A DNA stretch of 64,000 nt from Symbiodinium natans (Eukaryota; Sar; Dinophyceae; Suessiales; Symbiodiniaceae): positions 62,001-126,000 of the forward strand of contig CAJNDS010002345.1 of the NCBI GenBank assembly GCA_905221605.1. Direction: 5' to 3'. The translations under genes and the position numbers were made by a program. Of the stretch, positions 33,992-44,486 are shown in pieces. Below the pieces are notes generated by a model. The model searched no databases and had not been told where the DNA came from. It saw only the letters and a list, made by a program, of their open reading frames with translations. Numbering within the stretch: the first letter of the stretch is position 1; the number at the start of each line of letters is the position of its first letter.

Positions 33992-34092
33992 GGGAGTTGA
34001 CGATAATAGGGGACCCCTATTACCCCCGAATAGTAGGATCGGCTTATAAACGGACCTAGCTATTAAGGTACCCCGTTTATCGTAAACTCCCT
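33992..34092. mobile_element. Inverted-repeat element (ends GGGAGTTKACGATAA)
   Basis: The left end GGGAGTTGACGATAATAGGG and the right end, complement GGGAGTTTACGATAAACGGG, are about 100 bp apart. Non-coding, MITE-like. Confidence 0.7.
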
Positions 34093-34185
34093 TCTGGGAA
34101 ACCTCAACATAAGAACTGAGCTGGCTGGCGTGCTCACCGAATTAAACCGGTCACGTCGGCCACAGAAAAGAGCACAGAACCAAAC

Positions 34186-34287
34186 CTGACATTGAAAGTT
34201 GTACGAGGCGCACCAACTCCCAACTCTGCTGGAGGGTCCTGCCTCCGAGTAGAATTGCCACCGGGCGTCTTCGCCTGGGACTTTCCC
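34186..34287 (-). CDS. Putative 34-codon exon, phase 0/0
   Basis: Acceptor GGAAGGCAG directly beside telomere-like repeat; 34 codons including GEDARWQFYSEAGPSSRVGS and WCASYNFQCQ; donor GTTTGG. Phase 0 on both sides. Aromatic and Cys content suggests a folded domain; family not recognised. Confidence 0.55.
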
Positions 34288-34999
34288 CTGCCTTCCTAAT
34301 CCCTAAACCCTAAACCCCAAACCATAAAGCCTAAACCCTAAACCCCTTCCTGTGAAACCTTAGAGCTCGAGAAAGCCAGCCTTCCCCTCTTATGACGCGG
34401 GCTCGGGTTTAGGGTTTAGGATTTAGGGTTTAGGGTTTCGGGTTTCGGGTTTAGGGTTTAGGTTTAGGGCTTTAACGGGAGTGAGTCCTTTGGGAGTTGT
34501 ACCCAGCTTACAAATGCCCAAGCGTTTGGGGTACCCTGTCACTTCCCAAGTAGATTGGCCTTTCGAAGCTTATGCTCCCAAAAATGCCAATAGAACACAA
34601 ACCTGTAAAACGAGAAATTTTATCCATGGGAGCTGGTCTAGCCCTAAACTTACCCTAAACCCTACACCCTACACCCAACACCCTTCACCCTAAACCCCAA
34701 ACCCTACACCCTGAACCCTAAACCCTATAAGCCGAAGGGCAAGACCCCAATGTGGCGCAGGACTCGTTCGTCCTGCTGTAGACCTTGCTTCGAGGCGCTA
34801 GGGGAGGGGACCCTCATGGGTTTGTAGGGTTTGAGGGGACCTCATAGACGGTTGTCGATAAATTAGGGTTTAGGGTTTCAAGGGCCTGAGGCTAGAGGGA
34901 AGCGTATGAGGGTCTAGAGGGGCTGGATTGATACTCAGGCACGCACAGTACTTCAAAGTCATACACGGCCACCCTAAACCCTAAACCCTCAACCCTCAA

Positions 35000-35335
35000 C
35001 TAAGGGGAAAACACATCAGGATGGCCGAAGAGCAGGATGGCCGAAGAGCAGGATGGCCGGGGAACTTCGACGAAGACTCGGGATACCAACGGAGACGAAG
35101 TTCGACGAAGGCCGGGGGGCCGGGCGAAGGTTCGACGCAGGCCGGGAGGTTCGACGAAGGGGGAGGGGGTTCGACGAAGGCCGATACAAAAGGCCAAGAC
35201 AAAGCCCGAAAAAAAACGCGAGGGTTCGACGAAGGCTAAATGAAGGCCAGAGGTTCGACGAAGGCCACAAGGGCCGGGAGGGGGGTTCGACGAAGGCCAA
35301 GGGTTTCGACGAAGGCTAGGGGGGTTCGACGGCCT
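35000..35335. repeat. Irregular TTCGACGAAGG repeat
   Basis: The 11-mer TTCGACGAAGG, followed by C-rich spacer GCC, recurs about ten times at irregular spacing, preceded by GGATGGCCGAAGAGCA copies. The same 11-mer (as complement) is the core of the 21-bp satellite at 3.2 kb. Confidence 0.8.
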
Positions 35336-35431
35336 TTGCCGAAGGCTGTGTGCCATCCGCCCCCATACGCCGTCCTGATCGGTTTGCCCCTGATCAACCC
35401 TAAACCCTCAACCCTAAACCCTAAACCGCAG

Positions 35432-35536
35432 CACTGCAAGCTTTGGGGTGCTCTTGCCTGGGAGCATGCCTTCCGCGCTATCTTCTTGGACCCTGAACAC
35501 CTTCTTGTGCCTGTGGGTTCAGCGTTTCTCGCTAGG
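35432..35536 (+). CDS. Putative plus-strand exon, unknown protein
   Basis: Acceptor CTAAACCGCAG at the end of a CCCTAAA array, then KLWGALAWEHAFRAIFLDPE and HLLVPVGSAFLA, then a donor made by the following GGGTTTAGGG. Hydrophobic, protein-like; the minus-strand alternative is basic and less convincing. A rare plus-strand island. Confidence 0.48.
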
Positions 35537-36175
35537 GTTTAGGGTTTTTGGGGATAGGGTCTAGGGTCCAGGGTTTAGGGCTTCTTGCCTAGGAGCATCT
35601 CCGAACACGACGCTGACCCTGAAGCCCTAAACCCGAAACCCTAACACCCCCTAAACCCTAAACCCTAAACCCTAAACCCTAAACCCTAAACCCTAAACCC
35701 CCTAAGCCCCCCCAACCCCCAGGACTCCCCTTCCTCGGCCCCCGCACATCGCAAGCGGTTTCCTCCAACAGGAGCTGCATCCGCTGGCATTGTCCGATCC
35801 TGGGGAAAGCAACCCTAAACCCTAAACCCTAAACCCTAAACCCTAACCCTAAACCCTAAACCCTAAACCCTAAACCCTAAACCCTAAACCCTACAGAAAC
35901 CCTAGGCAAGTTCACCTAAGCCCTCTTAGCACGCGACCCTGCGCTATGTGCAGGGATCATACGGTGCAGGGCTTCGGGTTTGGTAAGGCTTCAGGTTTGG
36001 GGACTTTACGCCTTGTAGCCCTAAACTCAACCCCCTCTTGGGGTCTAGTATGTGCAACTTAAACTGACGCAGAGGACCTTGACCTTTGGAGCCGTGTACC
36101 GAAGAAAACCACTTGTTCAAGAACCCGAAGCCCTAAACCCCTAAATTTCCCCAACTCCCTAAACGACAACATCAC

Positions 36176-36236
36176 CCGCTGCCCGATGAATCGTCGCGCA
36201 GGCACTTGACGTAGTAGGCGTTGGTGGGCTTCGAGC
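36176..36236 (-). CDS. Putative exon, unknown protein
   Basis: Acceptor CACCCCCACAG, then SKPTNAYYVKCLRDDSSGS to a GTGATG donor. AYYVKCLRD faintly recalls the YVRCVRD ending of DUF1566/FISUMP-type domains, which I cannot verify. Confidence 0.48.
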
Positions 36237-36945
36237 CTGTGGGGGTGCAGCTGAAGTAAGATTGCTTTTGATATGAGATCGCTAAACCCTGAACCCTAAA
36301 AGCCGAAACCCTTGTAGAGCTACCTAAGCCGAACGTTGGTAAGAAAACCCCCCCCTTCCTCAGAGTGAGAATGCCCTAACATCGGTCATTGCGTAAACCC
36401 CTAAAATTCCACCGCGAAAGTTTGGGTGTTGGTTGAGCGAGAAGCTTGTAGGGTTAAGCTTTACAATCAATCAGGTCAAGGGTCTATTGGTCTCAGAGGG
36501 CGTGAAGATGTCTTGAAGATGTCTGAGGAGTCTCCTGGGTGTCACGCCTTCTTGCCGGGCTTAACATGCATGGCTTTGGCGGTTCGCCCTGGACCCTGAA
36601 CCCCAATAAAACCCTAACAAAACCCTAATTAAACCCTAATTAAACTTAATAAAACCCTAATAAAACCCTAATTAAGCCCTAATTAAACCTGATCCTCTAC
36701 CTGAAGCCCGGCAAGTCAGGTCTAGATTCTGGCTGTAGCACTTGTCCATCCCCCTTGGTGCACTCTACAAGACACTGTTGAGGTTGAGGGTGTAGGGCTA
36801 CCCAAAACCCTAAGCCCTAAACCCGATGAACCCTACACACTCTGTATACCCTAAACCGCCCTAAGCCCTAAACCCTAAACTCTAAACCCGAAACCCGAAA
36901 CCCTAAGCCCGCACGCTCCGAAGCTGAAGCCCGAATTCCCTGAAC

Positions 36946-37018
36946 CACCGAGGCGGGCGCAGTTCCATTTCGAGAGGTTCGCAACAATCTGGTTCATGTG
37001 CTCGTAGGCCTCAGCCGT
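36946..37018 (-). CDS. Putative exon, unknown protein
   Basis: Reads TAEAYEHMNQIVANLSKWNC and ARLG to a GTTCAGG donor, after an ACGGTAG acceptor. Shares a YEH tripeptide with the islands at 38774 and 53177. Confidence 0.48.
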
Positions 37019-37499
37019 CTACCGTGAACCGGAAGGTGCCTTGTTGGGTTTAGGGTTTTGAGGTTTAGGGTTTCGACTTTCGGGTCTCGAGCTTAGGCTT
37101 CGTATGTACGTTTAGGGTTTGTTTAAGGTCCGCGGATCAGGGATCGAATCTATTATGGCCCAAGGGACTCTTTCAGTCTATTCAGCCATCTTGCTCAGAG
37201 CTATCTCGGACAGGCATGTGCGATCTTGGTAGGCTGATGTCAACCTAGAGGAGGCTTGTTGCGAATATGTCTTTTGGATGGGAATGGGGTGTCGTGTTGG
37301 ATAGTTGAGGCTGTCTCTCTGTCTGTACGTGCACGTGTGCGTTCGTGGGTACCGGGTACTGGTACAAATTGGCTGACACGCTTCTTTCCAAACATGCAAA
37401 GTGGCCTCCGCTAAACCCCGCCCGAAACCGTAAACCCCAATCAAAATCCCAAACCCAACAACCCAACAACCCAAGGTCCAAAATTCCACCAAATATGGA

Positions 37500-37634
37500 G
37501 TTCTTAAGGGAGGGGGTTCAAGGGTGGTATATATCCCAAGGTTCCCTAATGCTCCCTAAACTCCCTAAGGCTCCATAAACTTCCCTAAGGCTTTCTAGGT
37601 ACCTACCCTCCATGAACCCCCCTCCCTTAAGAAC
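37500..37634. mobile_element. Inverted-repeat element (ends GTTCTTAAGGGAGGGG)
   Basis: GTTCTTAAGGGAGGGGGTTC at the left is matched by its complement at the right (GAACCCCCCTCCCTTAAGAAC-like, 37614-37634). The interior repeats CTCCCTAA-type words. Non-coding. Confidence 0.75.
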
Positions 37635-37890
37635 CCGATAAGCAAACCCTCTAACCTTCGCACAAAACCCGAAGACTACGCCAACAAGGCTTGCAGTTCT
37701 TAATCACTGTCATTCCTCCAGTTCGTCGCGTGTCTTCCGCAGACTCCGTTGTCCGAGCCAGGAGCCATCCGTCTTGAGCCGCCCTCGCACCACCAGGCTC
37801 CACCAGTTTGCGAAGGGTTTAGGGTTTAGGGTCTAGGGTTTAGGGTTTAGGGTTTGGGGTTTAGGGTTTAGGGTTTAGGCATGTCCAGAA

Positions 37891-37939
37891 TCATGCCCAT
37901 TCGGAATAGTAGGCCTCGCAGTCACAGTCGGATCCGCAT
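37891..37939 (-). CDS. Possible short cysteine-rich terminal exon
   Basis: Reads CGSDCDCEAYYSEWA and TGA after an AG acceptor (GCCGAG). Neighbouring minus-strand reading GEDCGGYFFIS near 37990-38020 may belong to the same gene. Confidence 0.35.
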
Positions 37940-38504
37940 CTCGGCAGCATGTTGGGCGGCATTCAACCTGTAGAAATCACGGAGATAAAGAAGTAGCCCC
38001 CGCAGTCTTCGCCGGTTTAGGGTTTAGGGTTTAGGGTTTAGGGACATGCCTCGAAGAGTCGGCTTCAGACCTGTCTTCAGACCCGGGAATGGGCAGGGGG
38101 CTTTCTAAAAAACCCTAAACCCTAAACCCTAAACCCTAAACCCTAAACCCTAAACCCTGAACCCTGAACCCTGTAACCCTAAGCCCTAAACCCTAAACCC
38201 TAAACCCTAAACCCTGAACCCTGTAACCCTAAGCCCTAAACCCTAAACCCTAAACCCTGAACCCTGTAACCCTAAGCCCTAAACCCTAAACCCGATAAAC
38301 CATGTAAGCCTATGTAAACCCTGCGAAAAAAAACCTGCTAAAACCCCTTAAAAGCCATGTAAACCCCACAAAAAAAAGCCCACAAGCACCCAAAACCTTT
38401 AAAACCATGTAAACCCTATCTAAACCCTATAAGAAACCCTGTTAGAAACCCAAAGCCCCAAAGCCTCAACCCTCACTGTGCCGCTCAAGGCGGAACGTCC
38501 CGGG

Positions 38505-38770
38505 GTTTAGGGTTTAGGGTTTAGGGTCTAGGGTTTAGGGTTTAGGGTTTAGGGGTTTAGGGGTTTAGGGGTTTAGGGGTTTAGGGGTTTAGGGGTTTAG
38601 GGGTTTAGGGGTTTAGGGGTTTAGGGGTTTAGGGGTTTAGGGGTTTAGGGGTTTAGGGGTTTAGGGGGTTAGGGGGTTAGGGGTTTAGGGGTTTAGGGGT
38701 TTAGGGGTTTAGGGGTTTAGGGGTTTAGGGGTTTAGGGGTTTAGGGGTTTAGGGGTTTAGGGGTTTAGGG
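38505..38770. repeat. TTTAGGGG 8-mer array
   Basis: Starts as TTTAGGG heptamers and changes to about 27 near-perfect TTTAGGGG octamers. Confidence 0.93.
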
Positions 38771-38773
38771 TTC

Positions 38774-38830
38774 CGGGTGCCCAGACTTCCCACCATGCCG
38801 CGGACTCCGCATCGAAGTGCTCGTACATTC
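38774..38830 (-). CDS. Putative exon, unknown protein
   Basis: Reads MYEHFDAESAAWWEVWAPG after an AAAG acceptor. Its opening MYxxFxDAxxA is shared with the exon at 25226-25278. Both flanks are telomere-like arrays. Confidence 0.45.
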
Positions 38831-39570
38831 CTTTGGGTTAGGGGTTTAGGGTTTAGGGTTTAGGGTTTAAGGGTTAGGGGTTTAGGGCTTAGGGCTTAGG
38901 GCTTAGGGTTTAGGGTTTAGGGTTTAAGGGTTAAGGGTTAAGGGTTTAGGGTTTGAGGTCTAGGGTTTGCTTGTACATTCCTCGGTGGATGGGATGGGTT
39001 CGGGTTTGGGTTTAGGGTGTCAGAAGGTGTCTAACAGAGCAGAGATGGGAAATCTCCAAGATAGGGATTTAATATACCCCGAAGATGCTCTAGCTAATTC
39101 TTCAGAGGGTGCCCCCATTTCGGAAACCTCCATATCAGAAATTCATGGGATGCAACTATCCGAAATTCCGGCTGAACGGAGGCGAAATGCTTGAAACCCT
39201 AAACCCTAAAGCCGTGAGCCATGGGATGCACGATTTGTGTTGAGGCTATCCGCGAGTAAATCCTGGTGTGAAAGAAGTGCGTTTTCGAGTTTTAGGGTTT
39301 AGGGTTTACGGGTTCGGTTTCAAGTGTAGGGTGTGGAGAAAGTACGATTCACAGGCTTTCGTTTTCGTGGTAGACTTAGTGACTTATGTACCTTATATCC
39401 CTCCATGTTCAGGAACTATATATAGGGAGCCCAACAAATTCCCCCAAAACCCAAAACCCTAAACCCTGAACCCCAAAACCCTAAAACCCTAGCACCCTAA
39501 AACCCTAAAAACCCTAAAAGTCTCAACCCAATGACCAAAACCCAATCCCTAAACCCAGAATTTGGCCAAC

Positions 39571-39661
39571 CTGGTCTGGCCAACAAGGTGCGCTTGTAAT
39601 AGTCCTCCGCGTTGGTGGAGGATGCTATGTGACACCTGAGCTCAATAGGCCGGGCCTCACC
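39571..39661 (-). CDS. Putative exon, unknown protein
   Basis: Acceptor CGTGCAGGCAG, then EARPIELRCHIASSTNAEDY and YKRTLLARP to a GTTGGCC donor. STNAEDYYK resembles PTNAYYVK of the exon at 36176. Confidence 0.52.
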
Positions 39662-39886
39662 CTGCCTGCACGAGAGGGTATTAGAGTTATTTTCGTTTTG
39701 GGCGAAATTTAGGGTCTATAGAGTCTAGGGTTTATGTCTGGAGCTTAGAGTTTTTGCTTGTTTAGGGTTTTGAAGTTAGGACATGAATTCGGAACCGTTT
39801 TGAGCGGCTAACGCAAGCTAGCACAGTTCAAGCCTTTGTGAAGCTACTGTTTATTCGTACCTAGTGTTTGTCCCACTCATGTGCGA

Positions 39887-40060
39887 CTATCTCCCTGGCA
39901 TCGCCACGAGCTTAGTCTGTTGCCTCCTTGTACGCGCTTTTGGCAGTTGCTTCAGGTTTGGTTGAGGGCGTCTGTTCTGCATTCCGTTGAGGGTTTTAGG
40001 TATTTCCGCATCCCCCCTCTCAAAGACTTTCGGATTCCAGCTGTCTACGAATTCTTGGGG
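39887..40060 (-). CDS. Possible coding island, strand uncertain
   Basis: The minus strand reads EFVDSWNPKVFERGDAEIPK, then a basic tail ending in a stop. The plus strand is also open (MRLSPWHRHELSLLPPCTRF). The minus reading is slightly favoured because of its neighbours. Confidence 0.3.
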   Translation of the reverse strand, partial: PQEFVDSWNPKVFERGDAEIPKTLNGMQNRRPQPNLKQLPKARTRRQQTKLVAMPGR

Positions 40061-40655
40061 CTTAGGGTTTAGGGACCACAGGGTTTGGGCCTCGGGCTTA
40101 CACTGCTTACACCCCAATCATCACCTGGGCGCCATTCTTGCGGGCTTTAACCCTAAACCCTAAACCCTAAACCCTAAACCCTAAACCTTAAACCTTAAAC
40201 CCTAAACCCTAGCATTCGCATATTGCGGCCCAGCAGGTGAGGTTTAGGGTTTTAGGGTTCGGGGCTTCTTGTGTGCCCTTTGCAGCTCAGGGTTCGCATC
40301 TCTTCGGTGCACCTTAAACCCTGAACCCTAAGCCCTAAATTTGCGGATTAGGGAAGGTGGGGGGGGGGGGGGGGGGTCTTCGGCTTGAGATTTAAGATTT
40401 AGAGTCTAGGATCTCGGGTTATGTGACCCCAAAAATTTCTGTACACCCCACTAAACAACCGTATACACCCTATAAACCCCAAAAACCCAACCTACAAATC
40501 TTAAACCCTTTAACAAACCCTTTTAAACCCCTTATAAATGCCCGATAAACCCGCTCATGAACCCCCTACAAACCCGTCAAACCCTTGAAGAACACCCGAT
40601 AAGCGCTCTGAAAAAAAACTATAAAGCCTATAAGCCTTCTAACAAAACCCTATAA

Positions 40656-40769
40656 ACTACTATTTGCTTAAGAACCCCCCCCCCCCCCCAAAAAAAAAAA
40701 AAAGAACTATATTACTCTTATCAGGAAAAATATCTTTCATTTCTTGTGGGTTCTTAAGCAATTGGTAGT
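40656..40769. mobile_element. Inverted-repeat element (ends ACTACYAWTTGCTTAAG)
   Basis: Termini ACTACTATTTGCTTAAGAAC and complement ACTACCAATTGCTTAAGAAC. A long C-run and A-run lie inside the left end. Second copy of the family at 22453-22626. Confidence 0.75.
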
Positions 40770-40850
40770 AAAACCCTATAAACACTGAGGACTGAGCATC
40801 CTGAGCCCTAAGCCCTAAACCCTAAACCCTAAACCCTAAATCGGAATCTC

Positions 40851-40920
40851 TTGGTAGCCCAGTAAACATACTGGCACCCATGAACCAACAAAAGGGCATC
40901 GGGTACCACTGGGCTACCAA
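40851..40920. mobile_element. Introner-like element, TAGCCCAGT family, minimal copy
   Basis: The shortest copy: TTGGTAGCCCAGTAA to ACTGGGCTACCAA in about 70 bp, flanked by CTC on both sides. It lies between two CCCTAAA arrays with under 30 bp of unique flank. Confidence 0.78.
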
Positions 40921-41040
40921 GCTCTCGGGGAGCCCTAGTCCCTAAACCCTAAACCCTAAACCCTAAACCCTAAACCCTAAACCCTAAACCCTAAACCCTA
41001 AACCCTAAACCCCGCCTCTGCCCCATAAACCCTCCGAGAC

Positions 41041-41134
41041 CATCCTGAGAACCTGACTCTTGGGGGCTGTTGAAGATGTTCAGGGACCGAAAGGTTTCCA
41101 AGGCAGCCTCAAGACGGCGTGGAGCTCGCTGCTT
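41041..41134 (-). CDS. Putative exon, unknown protein
   Basis: Reads QRAPRRLEAALETFRSLNIF and NSPQESGSQD after an AG acceptor (GCCGCAAAG), to a GTCTCGG donor. Helical, charged. Confidence 0.5.
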
Positions 41135-41823
41135 CTTTGCGGCTCGTTTAGGGTTTAGGGTTTAGGGTTTAAGGTTTAGGGTTTGGGGTTTAGGGCTTCG
41201 GGTTTAGGCCTTAGGGTTTAGGGTTTGGGGTTCAGGGCTTAGGGTTCAGGGCTTGCACATGAAAGCATCTTTGCCCAACGGGCTGATAATGGGCAGCAAA
41301 GTTTAAGTTGGAGATTTACAGGAGATTAGGGGTTTAGGGTTTCAGTGTTTAGGGTGCGGGTCAGGGTCGTCACCCAAAACAGCAGCCAGGGAACTGTGTT
41401 AAAGAGCATCGGATTTCACTAGGATCAGCCTGCCCACTCCGGATGATGGCATGATGTGAGCGACAAGAGGGGACCAGCCAACAGATCAAAGCCAGAATTT
41501 CGAAGTTAGAGACCTGCAGCCCGAGGGACCTCTTTGGCTTGTGTGTGTGTGTGTGTGTGCGTGTGTGTCTGTGGATAGAATTCTGTGGGATCTTGTCGGG
41601 GAATAAGTGTGGAAGCTGTTCAAACCGGACTTCGGCTGTTGTCGTACCTGAAGAGGGCTGCCCTGGGCGATGAAGCCTCTTTGACCCGAGTCGACCATCG
41701 CTACAAGGTTGCTACCCTGAACCCTAAACCATACACCCGAAACCCTAAGCCCTGAACCCTAAACCCTAAATCCCTAAAAACCCCCTAAATCCCTAAATCC
41801 CTAAACCCTGATCAAACCTAAAC

Positions 41824-41882
41824 CCGAAGCGCATTGCTCTGGCCTGTTCCGTTTCGAGCAGGCTGTCTCGCATGGCGGAACA
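41824..41882 (-). CDS. Putative exon; telomere repeat supplies the donor
   Basis: Acceptor CGGATCAG, then CSAMRDSLLETEQARAMRF, ending at a GTTTAGG donor supplied by the array. Confidence 0.45.
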
Positions 41883-42188
41883 CTGATCCGCCTAGCCGCA
41901 GCTGGATAGTTTAAGCGGCTTATCTGCGAAGGTTGGGAACCCTAAGCCTTCAGCCCCAAATCCTAAACCCCAAACCCTATAAAGCCTAAACCCTACAGCC
42001 TAAACCCAAGGTGTATCGTTCCAGAGCTTCGTTGCGGCACACTCGGGACGAAACCCTAAAACCCTAAACCACTGCAGATGTGGCACCAGACGATGGGTTT
42101 AGGGTTTAGGGTTTAGGGTTTAGGGTTTAGGGTTTAGGGTTTAGGGTTTAGGGTTTAGGGTTTAGGGTTTAGGGTTTAGGGTGTAGGC

Positions 42189-42258
42189 GGCGAAAATCAT
42201 GCTGGAGGGGCCCTCCAGCAGATCAAATGGGGCTCTCAGGCGATGTGAGATGGGAAGC
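42189..42258 (-). CDS. Putative exon, unknown protein
   Basis: Acceptor GAAAAG, then LPISHRLRAPFDLLEGPSSM and IFA to a GC donor (GCCTAC) formed where the TTTAGGG array at 42095-42186 begins. Confidence 0.5.
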
Positions 42259-42688
42259 CTTTTCTATTTCAAAGCCCCTCACTCAACTGGCTGCTCCAAG
42301 CCTAGAAACCCTAAAAGCCCTAAACCCCAAACACCCTGAACCCTAGGTCCTAACCCCCCTCTCAGCCTCGGCCTTCAACAGGGGCACCTGTCACAGAGGG
42401 TTTTGGGTCTTTAGGGCTTTAGGGATTAGGGTTTTAGGGTTTTTGGGTTTTCTGTTTTTTTTGGGTTTTCTGGGTTTTTGGGGTTTAAAGGCGGAGGGTT
42501 TTGGCTGTAGGTCACTATCGGCTGCGTTGTGGCTCTAGGACGTGGTGTGCAGGCCTGATGTTGCCAACTGGCTGTCATATGGCTCGGGCTGCGAGTTCGG
42601 GTTCAGGGTTCAGGCTGTAGGGTTTAGGGCTTAGGGGTTTAGGGTTTGGGGTTTAGGGTTTAGGGTTTAGGCTTTAGGGTTTTGGGAC

Positions 42689-42756
42689 TCGCGTTAGCTC
42701 TGAGCTTCCGGAAGTCTACTCTGTCGGCCTCTTCCCGACACTTGCGGTGATTGGTC
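42689..42756 (-). CDS. Putative exon, unknown protein
   Basis: Acceptor GGCGCGCAG, then TNHRKCREEADRVDFRKLRA and NA. Strongly charged, helix-like. Confidence 0.48.
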
Positions 42757-43264
42757 CTGCGCGCCAGAGGCCGACATCAGCTTGCAACTCGCTTTTCGGG
42801 GAGACTTGGGTCGTAGGTTTAGGGTTTAGGGTTTAACTTAACCCAAAAGTCTAAACTCCGAAAATAACGCTTATCAGTATGCTCTACAGCCCCTAGGGCA
42901 TTTGCCAGACCCCCTTCTCCTCCGATAGCCCCCAAATACGAGAATCCTTGCAATAGGAAGCCCCCAAAAAGAGGGAATGCAAATTTTGGGCAACCGTAAA
43001 CCCTGAACCCTAAACCCTGAACCCTAAAAACTGAACCCCAAAACCCTAAGCCCTAAACCCTAAACTCAAAACCCTAACCCTGAACCCTGAATCTGAACCC
43101 GAAACCAGGTATCATCAGCGACTGCGGCCCCGCGTGTTTTTCGCATGTTTTCTCGCAAACTTCGAAAGACTCGAGAGTTTGCAGCGCGGGGATCCGCCGA
43201 ACGTTTTTTCTTGTGGCCAAACTCACCACTGCCTCACCACTGCCATCAGGCTTTTTGGCTCTTG

Positions 43265-43284
43265 CACGCGCGCGCGCGCGCGCG
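43265..43284. repeat. CG dinucleotide run
   Basis: About nine CG repeats within a GC-rich unique island (43110-43440) that holds no convincing exon. Confidence 0.85.
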
Positions 43285-43440
43285 AAAACACCGCGCACAG
43301 GAGTATTTTCGGCACGCACGAAGTACAACTTCCCAAGCACTTGCTCTTTGGACATGCTTTTTGGGCGAAACAACATTGCGCACGACGGCATGTTCGACAC
43401 GCGCCACGTGCGCTTTTCAGCGTCGTTTCTTTGTCCACAT

Positions 43441-43538
43441 GGGTGGTTGTCAAATTTATGGTCCCTTTTGGGGTACCCTAAGTATTAGGTGCCGTATAAC
43501 AATCGGGACACAAGGGACCCTAATTTTGACAGCCACCC
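43441..43538. mobile_element. MITE-like element with ACAT duplication
   Basis: The left end GGGTGGTTGTCAAATTTATG and the right end (complement GGGTGGCTGTCAAAATTAGG) are 27-nt imperfect inverted repeats. ACAT occurs immediately outside both ends (43437-43440 and 43539-43542), a clean 4-bp target duplication. No coding capacity. Confidence 0.85.
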
Positions 43539-44226
43539 ACATAGCTTCCTCGAAGGCTCCATCTTGCGACAGCACGGTGTGCAGCGGCTTTTTTCGCGAT
43601 GGGCGATGCGTTGTCGTCAAAGTCTGACACATGGCGTTTTCGACCGCATGGCCTTCGACTCTGCGCAACAATCGGGGGGTTTACGCAAATAGGGGACCCC
43701 CAAATTGAAGACGCGTGAGGATCACGAGTGTCCGTGACAGATCGGCCAACGCAGATAAGGACGGTCAGTCGACACACCCATCCCAAAACCCTAAACCCTA
43801 AACCCCAAACCCTAAACCCTAAACCCCAAACCCTGAACCCCAAACCCTAAACCCCAAACCCTAAACCCTAAACCCATGGCAAAGAGGCAACAGAGGCAAG
43901 GCTGACGGGGTCGAGGTTTTGGGTTTGGGTGACCGCCCTGAAAGCTTTGGTACCCACCTGCAGGGTTCCTTCGGGATTGTAAGAGGGGGTACTGGAATCC
44001 CTCTTGAGGACTGCTAGAATGCTAGAATCAAGGGAAACCTCTCAAGGTTTAGGGGCTTAGGCTCTTGGCGTTAGGATGCAAAGACTGAAAGACACCACAG
44101 AGAGGCACCTAGTTAACCACCCCTCCCTTCCCCACTCAACAGTCCTGGAACATGCAAAAAAAGGCCGCAGTCGACGACATTAGCCTAAACCACTGAATCC
44201 TGAACTCTGAACCCTGAACCCTGAAC

Positions 44227-44335
44227 CCTGAGGATTCTTGGACAATTCGGTCCTGAGGGTCTCCCAGTCCCCATCGAAGTGCTGTGGGAAAAACTGCGTG
44301 TCTTCCTTGACAGGGCGTAGAGCACTAAGGGCCTG
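44227..44335 (-). CDS. Putative 36-codon exon, unknown protein
   Basis: Acceptor CGCCAAG, then QALSALRPVKEDTQFFPQHF and DGDWETLRTELSKN to a GTTCAGG donor. Very protein-like reading with no competing frame of similar quality. Confidence 0.58.
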
Positions 44336-44421
44336 CTTGGCGTTTCAGGGTTCAGGGTTTAGGGTTTAGGACTTAGGGTTCAGGTTCAGGGTTGAAGGCT
44401 TAGTAGCCCCAAGCTCTGCGC

Positions 44422-44486
44422 CTATCCTTCCAGTACCCTGGTCCGCCCTGGAGGGATGAAGTTCGTAAACGGAAACAGGTGACGAC
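44422..44486 (-). CDS. Putative terminal exon, unknown protein
   Basis: Acceptor CTTGAAG, then RHLFPFTNFIPPGRTRVLEG and TAG. Confidence 0.45.
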
